Shown in pieces: positions 51,661 to 59,623 of a stretch of DNA of 64,000 nucleotides (position 1 is the first letter of the stretch; the number at the start of each line of letters is the position of its first letter). Source of the DNA: Gammaproteobacteria bacterium (GTDB lineage Bacteria > Pseudomonadota > Gammaproteobacteria > SZUA-140); assembly GCA_016716465.1 (NCBI GenBank), contig JADJWH010000007.1, positions 1 to 64,000 of the forward strand, given 5' to 3'. The notes beneath the pieces were generated by a model. The model did no database searches. It was not told where the DNA came from and saw only the letters and a program-made list of their open reading frames with translations. Made by a program: the position numbers and the translations under genes.

Positions 51661-53565
51661 ATGAGACGGCCGGGTACCCGCACGGCGGCCGTGAGCGCGG
51701 GCATCGCGCTGGGACTGATCACGGCGGGCGCCGCCGCGGAACTGTTGCCGCCGGGGATGCTGCATGCCGGGGCGGCGTGGTCATGGTGGCTGCTGCCGGT
51801 GTTGATCGCCGGCGCCGCCTTCGGCCTCTGGCGTTTCACACGGTCCGGGATCAATCGCCCGCGCGACCGCATGGAGCTGCAGATCGCGGTGTCCGAGCAC
51901 CGGCTTCGCGCCGTGCTGGATCATATCGTCGACGCCGTTCTCTATGTGGACGAGCGCGGCGCGGTCGAATCCTCCAATCCCGCCGCCGAGCGCCTGTTCG
52001 GTTTCGGCGCGGAGGAGCTGCGCGGGCGCGCGGTCGCCCAGCTGTTGCCGCCGCCGGTCACGGCGGGGGAGGCGGCGGCCGGTCTCCCCGCCCACCTCGC
52101 CGACATGGCGGGCGGGACGCGCGAGGCGAGCGGGCGGCACAAGAGCGGCGCCCTGTTCCCGCTCGAGCTGACCGTGAGCCGCATGGCGATCCACGGCCGG
52201 CTGCATTACGTCGTCATCCTGCGCGACATCACCCAGCGCCGCGCGCAGCTCGCGGCGCTGCGCCACCAGGCGCTGCATGATTCGCTCACCGGCCTGCCGA
52301 ACCGCGCCTTGCTGCTGGATCGCATCGAGCACGCCATTCATGGTGCGCGCCGCAACCACCGGCCGCTCGCGCTGATGATCGCCGATCTCGACCACTTCAA
52401 GGAGATCAACGATACGCTGGGCCATCCCTGCGGCGACCTCATCCTGCGCGAGACCGCGCGCCGCATGAGCGCGCTGATGCGCAGTTCCGACACCGTGGCC
52501 CGGCTCGGCGGCGACGAGTTCGCGCTGCTGTTGCCGGCCACCGATCCCGCCGACGCCGCGCGCATCGCCGACAAGGTCGCGCGCGAGATCGAGCGGCCGT
52601 TCGCGCTGGAAGGGCACAGCTTCATGCTCGGCGCCAGCATCGGCATCGCGATGTTTCCCGAGCACGGCGAGGACTCCAGCACACTGATGCGTCACGCCGA
52701 CGTGGCGATGTACGCGGCCAAGCGCGAGCACCGCGGCCATGCCGTGTACGAGCCCGAGCAGGACCGGCACGGTCTGCGTCACCTCGCCCTCAAATCCGAA
52801 CTCCACACCGCCCTGGAGAGTGACCAGCTGAAGCTGTGTTACCAGCCGGTGGTCGATCTGCACAGCGGCCGTGTCACCGGTGTCGAGGCGCTGGTACGCT
52901 GGAATCATCCGTCCCGCGGCCTCCTCGGTCCGGACGAATTCATCCCGCTGGCCGAGCGCACCGGCCTGATACGGCCGCTGACGCTGTGGGTGCTGAAGAC
53001 GGCGGCGCGCCACAGCCGCGCATGGGTGGCGCACGGGCTGGAATTGCGCGTCGCGGTCAATCTTTCGGCCCACAATCTGCACGACGGCGGCCTGCCGGAC
53101 ATCGTCAGCGGGCTCCTCGGCCATGAGGGGAGACCCGTGCAGCTACGGCTGGAAATCACCGAGACCGTGATCATGCCCGGTTCCGCGCACGCCCTCGAGG
53201 TGCTGAACCGCTTGAGCGCGCAGGGCGTGCGGATTTCGATCGACGATTTCGGCACCGGATATTCGTCGCTGGCCTACCTGAAGCGCTTGCCGATCGACGA
53301 GGTGAAGATCGACAAATCCTTCGTGTCCGCGATGGCGTTCGACAACGACGATGCGGTGATCGTCCGCTCGACCATCGACCTGGCGCACAATATCGGCCTC
53401 CGCGTGGTGGCCGAAGGCGTCGAGGACCGGGCCACCTATGATCTGCTCGCCGGCATGCGCTGCGATTCGGTGCAGGGGTTCTACATCAGCCGGCCGTTGG
53501 AGGCGGACGACCTGCTCACCTGGCTGCGGAAATCCGGCTGGTACCCCGCGACGGGCGCGGCCTGA
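51661..53565 (+). CDS. PAS-GGDEF-EAL cyclic-di-GMP signalling protein
   Basis: A 634-residue protein. Two helices near the N-terminus (~10-30, ~40-58) are followed by a PAS domain (~75-190: LDHIVDAVLYVDERGAVESSNPAAERLFGF). The GGDEF motif is intact at 283-287 (RLGGDEFALL), as is EAL at 409-411 (VEALVRWNHP). Other EAL residues (NLSAHNL, DDFGTGYSS, KIDKSF, EGVE) are present, so both synthase and phosphodiesterase activity are possible. It starts 30 bases after the propeller gene. The propeller could feed it a periplasmic signal, but that is inferred. Confidence 0.93.
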   Translation: MRRPGTRTAAVSAGIALGLITAGAAAELLPPGMLHAGAAWSWWLLPVLIAGAAFGLWRFTRSGINRPRDRMELQIAVSEHRLRAVLDHIVDAVLYVDERGAVESSNPAAERLFGFGAEELRGRAVAQLLPPPVTAGEAAAGLPAHLADMAGGTREASGRHKSGALFPLELTVSRMAIHGRLHYVVILRDITQRRAQLAALRHQALHDSLTGLPNRALLLDRIEHAIHGARRNHRPLALMIADLDHFKEINDTLGHPCGDLILRETARRMSALMRSSDTVARLGGDEFALLLPATDPADAARIADKVAREIERPFALEGHSFMLGASIGIAMFPEHGEDSSTLMRHADVAMYAAKREHRGHAVYEPEQDRHGLRHLALKSELHTALESDQLKLCYQPVVDLHSGRVTGVEALVRWNHPSRGLLGPDEFIPLAERTGLIRPLTLWVLKTAARHSRAWVAHGLELRVAVNLSAHNLHDGGLPDIVSGLLGHEGRPVQLRLEITETVIMPGSAHALEVLNRLSAQGVRISIDDFGTGYSSLAYLKRLPIDEVKIDKSFVSAMAFDNDDAVIVRSTIDLAHNIGLRVVAEGVEDRATYDLLAGMRCDSVQGFYISRPLEADDLLTWLRKSGWYPATGAA

Positions 53566-53607
53566 AGGCGGCGCAGGGGGACGGGAATGGATGGATTTTT
53601 TACGGGC

Positions 53608-53633
53608 GGGGACAGATGGGTACGTCTGTCCCC
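53608..53633. repeat. GGGGAC-family hairpin, copy 4
   Basis: GGGGACAGA and TCTGTCCCC pair over 9 bp around an 8-base loop, between the convergent PAS-GGDEF-EAL and NHL lipoprotein genes. It may terminate both. Confidence 0.8.
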
Positions 53634-53643
53634 GGCGGTTTCG

Positions 53644-54750
53644 TCAGGGGGGTTCCGCGGCCATCGCCGCGCCCTGGCCCGGTGAGACCGGGCGATAGAT
53701 GTCGACCTTGCGGAAGAACTGGTCGACGATGTAGACGCGCCCGTCGCTGTCCACGTCGATCCCCGCCGGCAGCATGTATTTGCCGGGAAAGCCCGACTGA
53801 CCGCGTTCGCCGATGAACATCAGCAGTTGCCCCGCGCGGTCGAAGATCTGGACGTTGCCGAAGGCGGTGTCGACCACATAGACATTACCGGCGGCGTCGA
53901 TCGCGATCCCCTTGGGACGGGCGAACTGGCCGGGGAAGCGCCCGACCGAGCCGAAGCTGAAGCGATACCGGCCGTCGCCGTCGAAGGCCTCGACGCGGAA
54001 ATTGCCGCTGTCGACCACATAGAGGGTGCCATCCGGCGCCACGGCCGCCTGCAGCGGCAGATTGAGCTCTCCCTCACCCATGCCGCGCGCACCGATCCGG
54101 CCCCGGGGTTCGCCGCTGCGGGCGTCGAAGACGTGCACCACGTGCTCCGCCGACTCCACCCCGCCGGTGTCCACCACATAGAGGCGCGCGCCGTCGGGGC
54201 TGAGCGCGACGTCGGACGGACGCTGCAGCAACTCCCGGTCGCCGATGGCGCGCAGGAAGGTCCCGTCGGCGTCGTAGACCATGACGCGGCGCTCCGTGAT
54301 GTCGGCGACGTAGAGCGTGCCGTCGCCGGCGATGTCGATGCCCATCGGCTTGGACAGCCGGCCGGGTTTCTCGGCACCGATCTGGAAGAACCGCTTGCCG
54401 GGGATGTCGAACACCATGACGGCGCGCTGCACCGTGTCGCTGACGTAGACGCGGCCGGCATGCGCCGCAACGTCGAACGGTTTGACCAGTCCCATGAGTT
54501 TGCGCGCCTCGCCCAGGGCGAACTGCTTGAAGCGCATGCCGGAGGTCACTTCCTCGACATCCTCGTTATACAGCAGCGTGCGTTCGTAGACGAAGCGCGG
54601 CTCCGCGGGCGGGGGCGGATAGACCGGCGGTGTGAAATCACTCTCGACCTCGGGTGTGCCGGCGCAGGCGGCGAGCAGCCCGAGGGCGACAACGAGGGTG
54701 AGGCGTGCGGCGTGAGGCCTGAGGCGTGAAAGCGCCGCGCTAACGAACAT
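53644..54750 (-). CDS. NHL-repeat beta-propeller lipoprotein C
   Basis: A 368-residue protein from the ATG at 54750. A GTG at 54783 is in frame but lies inside a repeat arm. The signal has a lipobox (LGLLAAC). About six NHL units follow (VYVSDTVQRAVMVFD, LYVADITERRVMVYD, LYVVDTGGVESAEHVVHVFD, LYVVDSGNFRVEAFD, VYVVDTAFGNVQIFD). It is related to lipoprotein B at 23705. The signal-peptide coding region (~54,690-54,735) is itself built from GTGAGGC-type repeats, which is odd. It is followed upstream by the pentaheme gene on the same strand, though the intervening 56 bases hold a repeat arm. Confidence 0.85.
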   Translation of the reverse strand: MFVSAALSRLRPHAARLTLVVALGLLAACAGTPEVESDFTPPVYPPPPAEPRFVYERTLLYNEDVEEVTSGMRFKQFALGEARKLMGLVKPFDVAAHAGRVYVSDTVQRAVMVFDIPGKRFFQIGAEKPGRLSKPMGIDIAGDGTLYVADITERRVMVYDADGTFLRAIGDRELLQRPSDVALSPDGARLYVVDTGGVESAEHVVHVFDARSGEPRGRIGARGMGEGELNLPLQAAVAPDGTLYVVDSGNFRVEAFDGDGRYRFSFGSVGRFPGQFARPKGIAIDAAGNVYVVDTAFGNVQIFDRAGQLLMFIGERGQSGFPGKYMLPAGIDVDSDGRVYIVDQFFRKVDIYRPVSPGQGAAMAAEPP

Positions 54751-54810
54751 TGCCTGCCGGTTCAGGGTCAGCTTACACCTCACTCCTATCCCCTCACGCT
54801 ACGCCGTCAC
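54694..54810. repeat. GTGAGG-word repeat region overlapping a signal-peptide coding sequence
   Basis: GTGAGGCGTG-type words cluster at 54697-54730 and complementary CCTCAC words at 54777-54797. This is the same word family as the inverted repeat at 14151-14236. The left cluster codes for part of the signal peptide of the NHL lipoprotein (SRLRPHAARLTLV). Confidence 0.5.
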
Positions 54811-55556
54811 TTGATATGGCAGGTTTCGCACAGGCGGTCGGCGCGGTCGCGCAGGAGCAGGGTGACATCCGGATTGTGCACGTTGTGGCAGGTGGCGCAC
54901 TCGACGCGGTTGTCGTAGAGCTTGACGCCGTTGTCGAAGCCGTAAGGGCTGTCCGGCAGCCGAAAGTCGGGGTCCTTGTGGTTGAGACCGGCGTAGGTCA
55001 TCGAGATCGGATGATCGTTGCTGATGTCGGTGTCGAGATGTTTGATGGCGATATTGTGCGCGACCTTGCCGTTGTGGCATTTGCCGCAGCTCCACAGGTC
55101 GTCCGCCTTGTTGATGCGCAGGTGCAGGGCGGCATCCTCGCTGCTGCGGAAGCCGTTCGGTTTGAATACCGTCATGTCGACTGCCATGGTGCCATCATGG
55201 CAGGAGAGGCAGAGCAGGCTGATCGGGCTCGGGGTGCGTACCTTGTTGTCGAGTGTGCGGCTGTCGTAGAGGGTGTAGGCTCCGGTGGCCGGCGTGAACC
55301 GGTTCCAGCCCTCGATGCCGCCCGCCGCGACGCTGTCGCCGCCCTGCTGCTCCGGCGGCACATGGCAATAGACGCAGGGCGATCCGTAATCCGAAAAGGC
55401 GACGCCCGACATCGCCTGTACGCCCGCGCGCTTGTTGAGGCCGGTGAAGTCGTGTTTGGTTCCCAGGATAGTGCCGCCGGCGGCGGTGAGCGCCCACAGC
55501 GCGCTTCCCAGCAGCAGGATCGCCTGCAGGATGGGGCTGCCGATGATCCGTCTCAT
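54807..55556 (-). CDS. pentaheme c-type cytochrome (doubled CXXCH type)
   Basis: A 249-residue exported protein with CVYCH, CLSCH, CGKCH, CATCH and CETCH. The ATG at 55556 follows GAGGAAAA. The signal peptide ends near LTAAGG. The mature start GTILGTKHDFTGLN and ISNDHPISMTY relate it to the tetraheme (15516) and 11-heme (24766) proteins. It is the upstream neighbour of the NHL lipoprotein on the minus strand, repeating the NHL-plus-multiheme pairing of the main cluster. Confidence 0.92.
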   Translation of the reverse strand: MRRIIGSPILQAILLLGSALWALTAAGGTILGTKHDFTGLNKRAGVQAMSGVAFSDYGSPCVYCHVPPEQQGGDSVAAGGIEGWNRFTPATGAYTLYDSRTLDNKVRTPSPISLLCLSCHDGTMAVDMTVFKPNGFRSSEDAALHLRINKADDLWSCGKCHNGKVAHNIAIKHLDTDISNDHPISMTYAGLNHKDPDFRLPDSPYGFDNGVKLYDNRVECATCHNVHNPDVTLLLRDRADRLCETCHIK

Positions 55557-55673
55557 TGTTATTTTCCTCGGATGCCTGTCAGGGAGCGCGTCGGCCGCGG
55601 TGGCTGACATTATAATGCAAATGCGGCTATCATTGTCAGGACGCCGTACCATCGCCGGAATCGCCAGTAACCC

Positions 55674-56708
55674 ATGCCGTTGCCTTCCAGTCTTGCACGC
55701 TGCGCAGGCGTGATCGCCGCCTGCCTGCCCTTGCTCGCCGCGGCCGTCCCCGCCGCGGAGTCGCAGCGACTCTATCAGCACAACTGCGCCGCCTGCCACG
55801 GTGAGCAGGGCGACGGGAAAAGCCGTGCCCAGTTCGGCCTGAACCCGCCGCCGCGGGATTTCACCACCGCCGAGGCATGGCAGGAGCTGAGCCGGGAGCG
55901 CATGATCCTGTCGGTGACGTATGGCCGGCCGGGTACTGCCATGGTCGGCTGGGGGAACCGCCTCGGCGCGGACGAGATTGCCGCCATCGTGGACTATATC
56001 CGCACGAGTTTCATGCGTCCCCCGGCGCAACCGCAGCAGGCTTCCGGCCAGCAGTTGTACAAGCGTCACTGCTCCGCCTGCCACGGCGACCGTGGCAACG
56101 GCGCCAGCTGGGCGCACAACAGCCTCAATCCCCCGCCGCGCGACTTCACCGCGGCGGATGCCGGTCGGGAACTCACGCGTGAACGCATGTTGCTGTCGGT
56201 GACGCACGGCCGGCCGGGGACCGCCATGATGCCCTTCAGCCGCGAACTGAGCGCGGCGGAGATCGAGTCGGTGGTCGACTACGTGCGCGCGACCTTTATG
56301 GCCGGCGCCACCACGCCCGCCCCGGGCGCGCTGCAAGATCAGGAGCCCGCGCGTCCCGTCGCGGACATGCGCGCGGCCTTGCCACGCGGGTTGCGGGGCG
56401 ATGCGGACAAGGGGCGCCGGTTCTATCTCGCCAACTGTTACGTCTGTCACGGCGAGCACGGTGACGGCCAGGGGCCGCGGGCGTCGTTCATCAAGCCGCC
56501 GCCGCGCAATTTCCTCGCGCCGGAATCGCGTCTCGTGCTGAATCGCCCGGCGCTGTTCGCGGCGATCTCCGCCGGCAAGCGCGGCACCGTCATGCCGGCC
56601 TGGTCCAGCGTGCTGAGCGAGCAGGAGATCGCGGACGTCGCCGAGTTCGTCTTCACGACCTTCATCACTCCCGCCCCGGAGTCGCAGAAAAAAAAAGTCA
56701 TGAAGTGA
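55674..56708 (+). CDS. triheme cytochrome c of tandem modules (first half of a probable hexaheme protein)
   Basis: A 344-residue exported protein with CAACH, CSACH and CYVCH. The signal peptide ends near VPAAE. It is made of three repeats, each CxxCHGxxGDG...PPPRDF/PPPRNF...GRPGTAM/GKRGTVM...EI..VVDY.R..F, i.e. three class I-like cytochrome modules with Met as probable sixth ligand. It ends SQKKKVMK inside an A9 run. The next ORF continues the same module pattern in the -1 frame without a signal peptide, so the two are likely made as one protein by frameshifting, or were split by an indel. Confidence 0.88.
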   Translation: MPLPSSLARCAGVIAACLPLLAAAVPAAESQRLYQHNCAACHGEQGDGKSRAQFGLNPPPRDFTTAEAWQELSRERMILSVTYGRPGTAMVGWGNRLGADEIAAIVDYIRTSFMRPPAQPQQASGQQLYKRHCSACHGDRGNGASWAHNSLNPPPRDFTAADAGRELTRERMLLSVTHGRPGTAMMPFSRELSAAEIESVVDYVRATFMAGATTPAPGALQDQEPARPVADMRAALPRGLRGDADKGRRFYLANCYVCHGEHGDGQGPRASFIKPPPRNFLAPESRLVLNRPALFAAISAGKRGTVMPAWSSVLSEQEIADVAEFVFTTFITPAPESQKKKVMK

Positions 56709-56730
56709 CCCGCGGCCCGCGCGCGGGCCG
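56678..56730 (+). promoter_or_regulatory. candidate -1 recoding site joining two cytochrome ORFs
   Basis: Three elements occur in order. GGAG (56678-56681) resembles an internal ribosome-binding stimulator. A9 at 56688-56696 supplies the slippery A-AAA-AAA read as Lys-Lys. A perfect 18-bp palindrome CGGCCCGCGCGCGGGCCG (56713-56730) can form a 7-bp GC stem with loop CGCG. A -1 slip reads AGT CAT GAA GTG ACC, entering the downstream cytochrome frame with no stop. The spacer to the stem (~16 bases) is longer than usual. Transcriptional slippage at A9 would give the same product. Confidence 0.5.
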
Positions 56731-57628
56731 GGATATCTATAACAATCACTGTTATTTCTGTCATGGCTACGACGGCGATGCCAGGACCGTGGCGAGCCGT
56801 TTCCTGCAGCCGCCGCCGCGCGATTTCACCGCGCTCGAGCCCGGCGCCTTGAGCCGAGACGACATGATCCGCGCCGTGACCGACGGGCGCCCGGGCAGCG
56901 CCATGATGGGTTTCGCGCAGACCCTGGGCCGGGACGAGATCGAGGCCGTGGTGGATTTCATCCGCGCAACCTTCATCGAGGCGCGGCGGGAGAACACCCG
57001 TTACCACACCGCGGAGAACGGCTGGCCGGATCACCAGCGCTACGCCGCGGCCTTTCCCTTCGCGCTGGGCGAACTGGCGCTGGATACCGCGGACGAGGAA
57101 CTGACGCCGGCGCAGCGCCAGGGCAAGCGGCTGTTCCTGTCTTCCTGCGTGGTCTGTCACGACCGCGCCCGCCTGATCGATGACCGTACTCTGTGGGACC
57201 GCAGGACGGTGTCGTATCCGCGCGGCGGCTATTCGCACCGGGACGGCGAGAGCGCCGACGCGGTCTCGGGCGCGTCGCTGTCCGCGCGGCATGACGCTGC
57301 CCCGCGGCTGGTCAACCCGACGCCGCAGCAACGGCGCGGGGAAGAGATCTTCCAGCACAACTGCGCCTTCTGCCACGCGCGCGACGGCAGCGGACGCAAC
57401 TGGATCGGCGCGTTTCTGGAGCCGCGGCCGCGCGATCTGACTTCCGCGTCCGTGGCGGCGCTGACGCCGGAGCGGTTGCGCGAGGTCATCGCGCGGGGCG
57501 TGCCCGGCAGCGCGATGCCGGCCTGGGAGACGGTGCTCGACGCGGCGCAGATCGCGGCGGTGGCATCCTATGTGGAAGCGGTCTTCGTACGGTCCGCCAG
57601 GGAAGCGCCGCGTGCCGGCCAGGATTGA
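56705..57628 (+). CDS. triheme cytochrome c modules without signal peptide (second half of a probable hexaheme protein)
   Basis: A 307-residue frame with CYFCH, CVVCH and CAFCH. Its only early start is a GTG at 56705 overlapping the upstream stop, with no Shine-Dalgarno-like sequence apart from the A-run. The first heme motif follows after ~15 residues, so there is no export signal and the protein could not mature by itself. The modules match those of the first half (LQPPPRDFTALEPG, DGRPGSAMMGF, EIEAVVDFIRATF; LEPRPRDLTS, GVPGSAMPAW). The middle motif CVVCHDRA lies in a degenerate module. Best read as the C-terminal half of a six-site cytochrome. Confidence 0.82.
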   Translation: MTRGPRAGRDIYNNHCYFCHGYDGDARTVASRFLQPPPRDFTALEPGALSRDDMIRAVTDGRPGSAMMGFAQTLGRDEIEAVVDFIRATFIEARRENTRYHTAENGWPDHQRYAAAFPFALGELALDTADEELTPAQRQGKRLFLSSCVVCHDRARLIDDRTLWDRRTVSYPRGGYSHRDGESADAVSGASLSARHDAAPRLVNPTPQQRRGEEIFQHNCAFCHARDGSGRNWIGAFLEPRPRDLTSASVAALTPERLREVIARGVPGSAMPAWETVLDAAQIAAVASYVEAVFVRSAREAPRAGQD

Positions 57629-57700
57629 CCCGCGCCGGGCGCGGCATATCTGTTATATTGGGCCGATTGTGGCCGGGACATGACCCGGGCGGGAACGCGG

Positions 57701-58750
57701 ATGGCGAACACGAGACTCAAGGTGGGCGTGGTCGGAGGCACGGGCTATACCGGCGCGGAGCTCCTGCGTCTGCTCGCGCGTCACCCGGAGGTCGAACTGC
57801 GTGCGGTGACTTCACGCGAGCAGGCCGGACGTCCGGTCGCCGGTCTGTTCCAGAATCTGCGCGGCCATGTCGATCTGGAGTTCACGTCGCCGGAGCCCGC
57901 GGTGCTGGCGGATTGTGATACGGTCTTTTTCGCGTCCCCCAACGGCACCGCCATGACCATGGCGCGCGTGCTGCTGGAAGCCGGTACGCGCATCATCGAT
58001 CTGGCGGCGGACTTCCGTCTCAAGGATCCGGAACAATGGCGCCACTGGTACCGGATGGACCACGCCTGTCCCGAACTGCTGGCGGAGGCCGTGTATGGCC
58101 TGCCCGAGATCAATCGCGCCGCCCTGCGCGGGGCCCGGCTGGTGGCCAACCCCGGCTGTTACCCCACCGCGGTCCAGCTCGGGTTCCTGCCCCTGCTGGA
58201 GGCCGGTCTGGTCGATCGCGACCGCCTGATCGCGGACGCAAAGTCCGGCGTCAGCGGCGCCGGGCGCAAGGCCGAGATCGGTACCCTGTTCGCGGAGGCG
58301 GGGGAGAACTTCAAGGCCTACGGCGTGGCCGGTCACCGGCACTGGCCGGAGATCCGCCAGGGGCTTGCGGCGGCCGGCAGGGGAGGCCCCGTCGGCCTGA
58401 CCTTCGTGCCGCATCTGGTGCCGATGATCCGCGGCATTCATGCCACGCTGTACGCCGAACTGGCGACGGAACGTGAGGTGGATTTGCAGGCCCTGTACGA
58501 GAAGCGGTACGCGCAGGAGCCCTTCGTCGACGTGATGCCGTCCGGCTCGCTGCCCGAGACGCGCAGCGTGAAGGGCGCGAACCTGTGCCGCATCGCGGTC
58601 TACCGTCCGCTCGATCAGCGTACCGTGGTCGTCCTGTCGGTGATCGACAATCTGGTCAAGGGCGCGGCCGGGCAGGCGCTGCAGAATTTCAACATCATGC
58701 ACGGATTCGAGGAAGGACTGGGACTCAAGGAGATCGCGCTGCTGCCCTGA
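57701..58750 (+). CDS. argC: N-acetyl-gamma-glutamyl-phosphate reductase
   Basis: A 349-residue enzyme. I start at the ATG at 57701 (MANTRLKVGVVG); an in-frame ATG at 57680 adds seven residues. The NADP-binding GVVGGTGYTGAELLRLL and the active-site segment NPGCYPTAVQLG (catalytic Cys) are intact, as is KSGVSGAGRKAE. It performs the third step of arginine synthesis. It lies about 70 bases downstream of the cytochrome gene but is probably transcribed separately. Confidence 0.96.
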   Translation: MANTRLKVGVVGGTGYTGAELLRLLARHPEVELRAVTSREQAGRPVAGLFQNLRGHVDLEFTSPEPAVLADCDTVFFASPNGTAMTMARVLLEAGTRIIDLAADFRLKDPEQWRHWYRMDHACPELLAEAVYGLPEINRAALRGARLVANPGCYPTAVQLGFLPLLEAGLVDRDRLIADAKSGVSGAGRKAEIGTLFAEAGENFKAYGVAGHRHWPEIRQGLAAAGRGGPVGLTFVPHLVPMIRGIHATLYAELATEREVDLQALYEKRYAQEPFVDVMPSGSLPETRSVKGANLCRIAVYRPLDQRTVVVLSVIDNLVKGAAGQALQNFNIMHGFEEGLGLKEIALLP

Positions 58751-58790
58751 CCGGGCGCCGTGTGCCGCCGGGTGGAGCCGTATATTTGGT

Positions 58791-58872
58791 ATATTTGGGG
58801 TCAGAGTAAAAACTGAATCTAGATAGCATACTTTCGACCGATTAAATAAGTTTTTACTCTGACCCCAAATAT
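58791..58872. repeat. GGGGTCAGAG inverted repeat (MITE/REP-like)
   Basis: Two perfect 24-base arms (58791-58814 and 58849-58872), each containing GGGGTCAGAGTAAAAA or its complement, flank a 34-base spacer. The right arm ends five bases before the ATG at 58878 and holds no ribosome site. The element is AT-rich in a GC-rich region, consistent with insertion. Similar palindromes are common in environmental Gammaproteobacteria, by recall. Confidence 0.85.
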
Positions 58873-58877
58873 TATTA

Positions 58878-59603
58878 ATGGCGAACAAACCCACACACGT
58901 CATCGTTCCGGCCCGCCATCCCCGCCTCAAGCGGGCCTTGTATGTGCTGTTGAGCGTCGTGGTTCTGGCGGGAGGGTGGGCCCTGTTCGATTACGGACGA
59001 TCGCGCGCGGGATTCGATTCCCAGGCGGCCCGCGCGGCGCGCGATACCCTGGCGACGCGCATCCTGGATCTGGAGGCGGAGAACAAGCGGCTGAGCGGCG
59101 AGAAAGCGGTGCTGGAACAGGCGCGCGATATCGACCGTCGGGCCTATCAGGAAGTCGACCAGAATATCGCCACCCTGCAGGACGAGCTGCTCGAGCTGAA
59201 GCAGGAAGCAGCGTTCTACCGTCGACTGGTCAATGCCTCCGGCGGAGACAAGGGGCTGCAGGTCGAGAGCCTCAAGCTGCAGCGCGACGGAGAGTCCCCG
59301 CTGCTGCGTTATCGCCTGGTGCTGACCCAGTACGTGACTCCGCCCGGTCTGATCCAGGGCGAGGTACGCATGACGCTGAGCGGACTGCGCAACGGGGCGC
59401 AGGCCGAATTGTCTCAAGAGGAGCTGCTCGGCGGCGACAAGTCCGCGCTGACGTTCCGGTTCAGGCATTTTCAGGAACTGGCCGGCAGCCTGACGCTGCC
59501 CGAGGGATTCGTGCCCTTGCGTCTGCAACTCAAGGTATTGCCGCGTGACGGCGCCAAGCCGCCGGTGGAACGCAGCTTCAGCTGGACCGAACTGTTTTCG
59601 TAG
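58878..59603 (+). CDS. membrane coiled-coil protein upstream of bactofilin (DUF6776-like)
   Basis: A 241-residue protein. A basic N-terminus and one helix (~20-40, ALYVLLSVVVLAGGWALFDYG) are followed by a coiled coil (~55-110, ILDLEAENKRLSGEKAVLEQ, LQDELLELKQEA). A periplasmic beta-rich domain completes it (LLRYRLVLTQYV, LKVLPRDG). Proteins of this type sit next to bactofilin and erpA in many Gammaproteobacteria. The ATG is preceded by a repeat arm, so the usual ribosome site is missing. Function is unknown. Confidence 0.8.
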   Translation: MANKPTHVIVPARHPRLKRALYVLLSVVVLAGGWALFDYGRSRAGFDSQAARAARDTLATRILDLEAENKRLSGEKAVLEQARDIDRRAYQEVDQNIATLQDELLELKQEAAFYRRLVNASGGDKGLQVESLKLQRDGESPLLRYRLVLTQYVTPPGLIQGEVRMTLSGLRNGAQAELSQEELLGGDKSALTFRFRHFQELAGSLTLPEGFVPLRLQLKVLPRDGAKPPVERSFSWTELFS

Positions 59604-59623
59604 TCGATAGAAGGAGACCGGCC

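Noticed and set aside
54751..54783. GTG at 54783 as start of NHL lipoprotein C
   Set aside because: It lies inside a CCTCAC repeat arm and adds a hydrophilic lead. The ATG at 54750 gives a compact lipoprotein signal.
54700..54800. Possible CRISPR-like array of CCTCAC words
   Set aside because: The words vary in length and spacing, no constant spacers exist, and no cas genes are nearby. It is better described as an inverted-repeat element.
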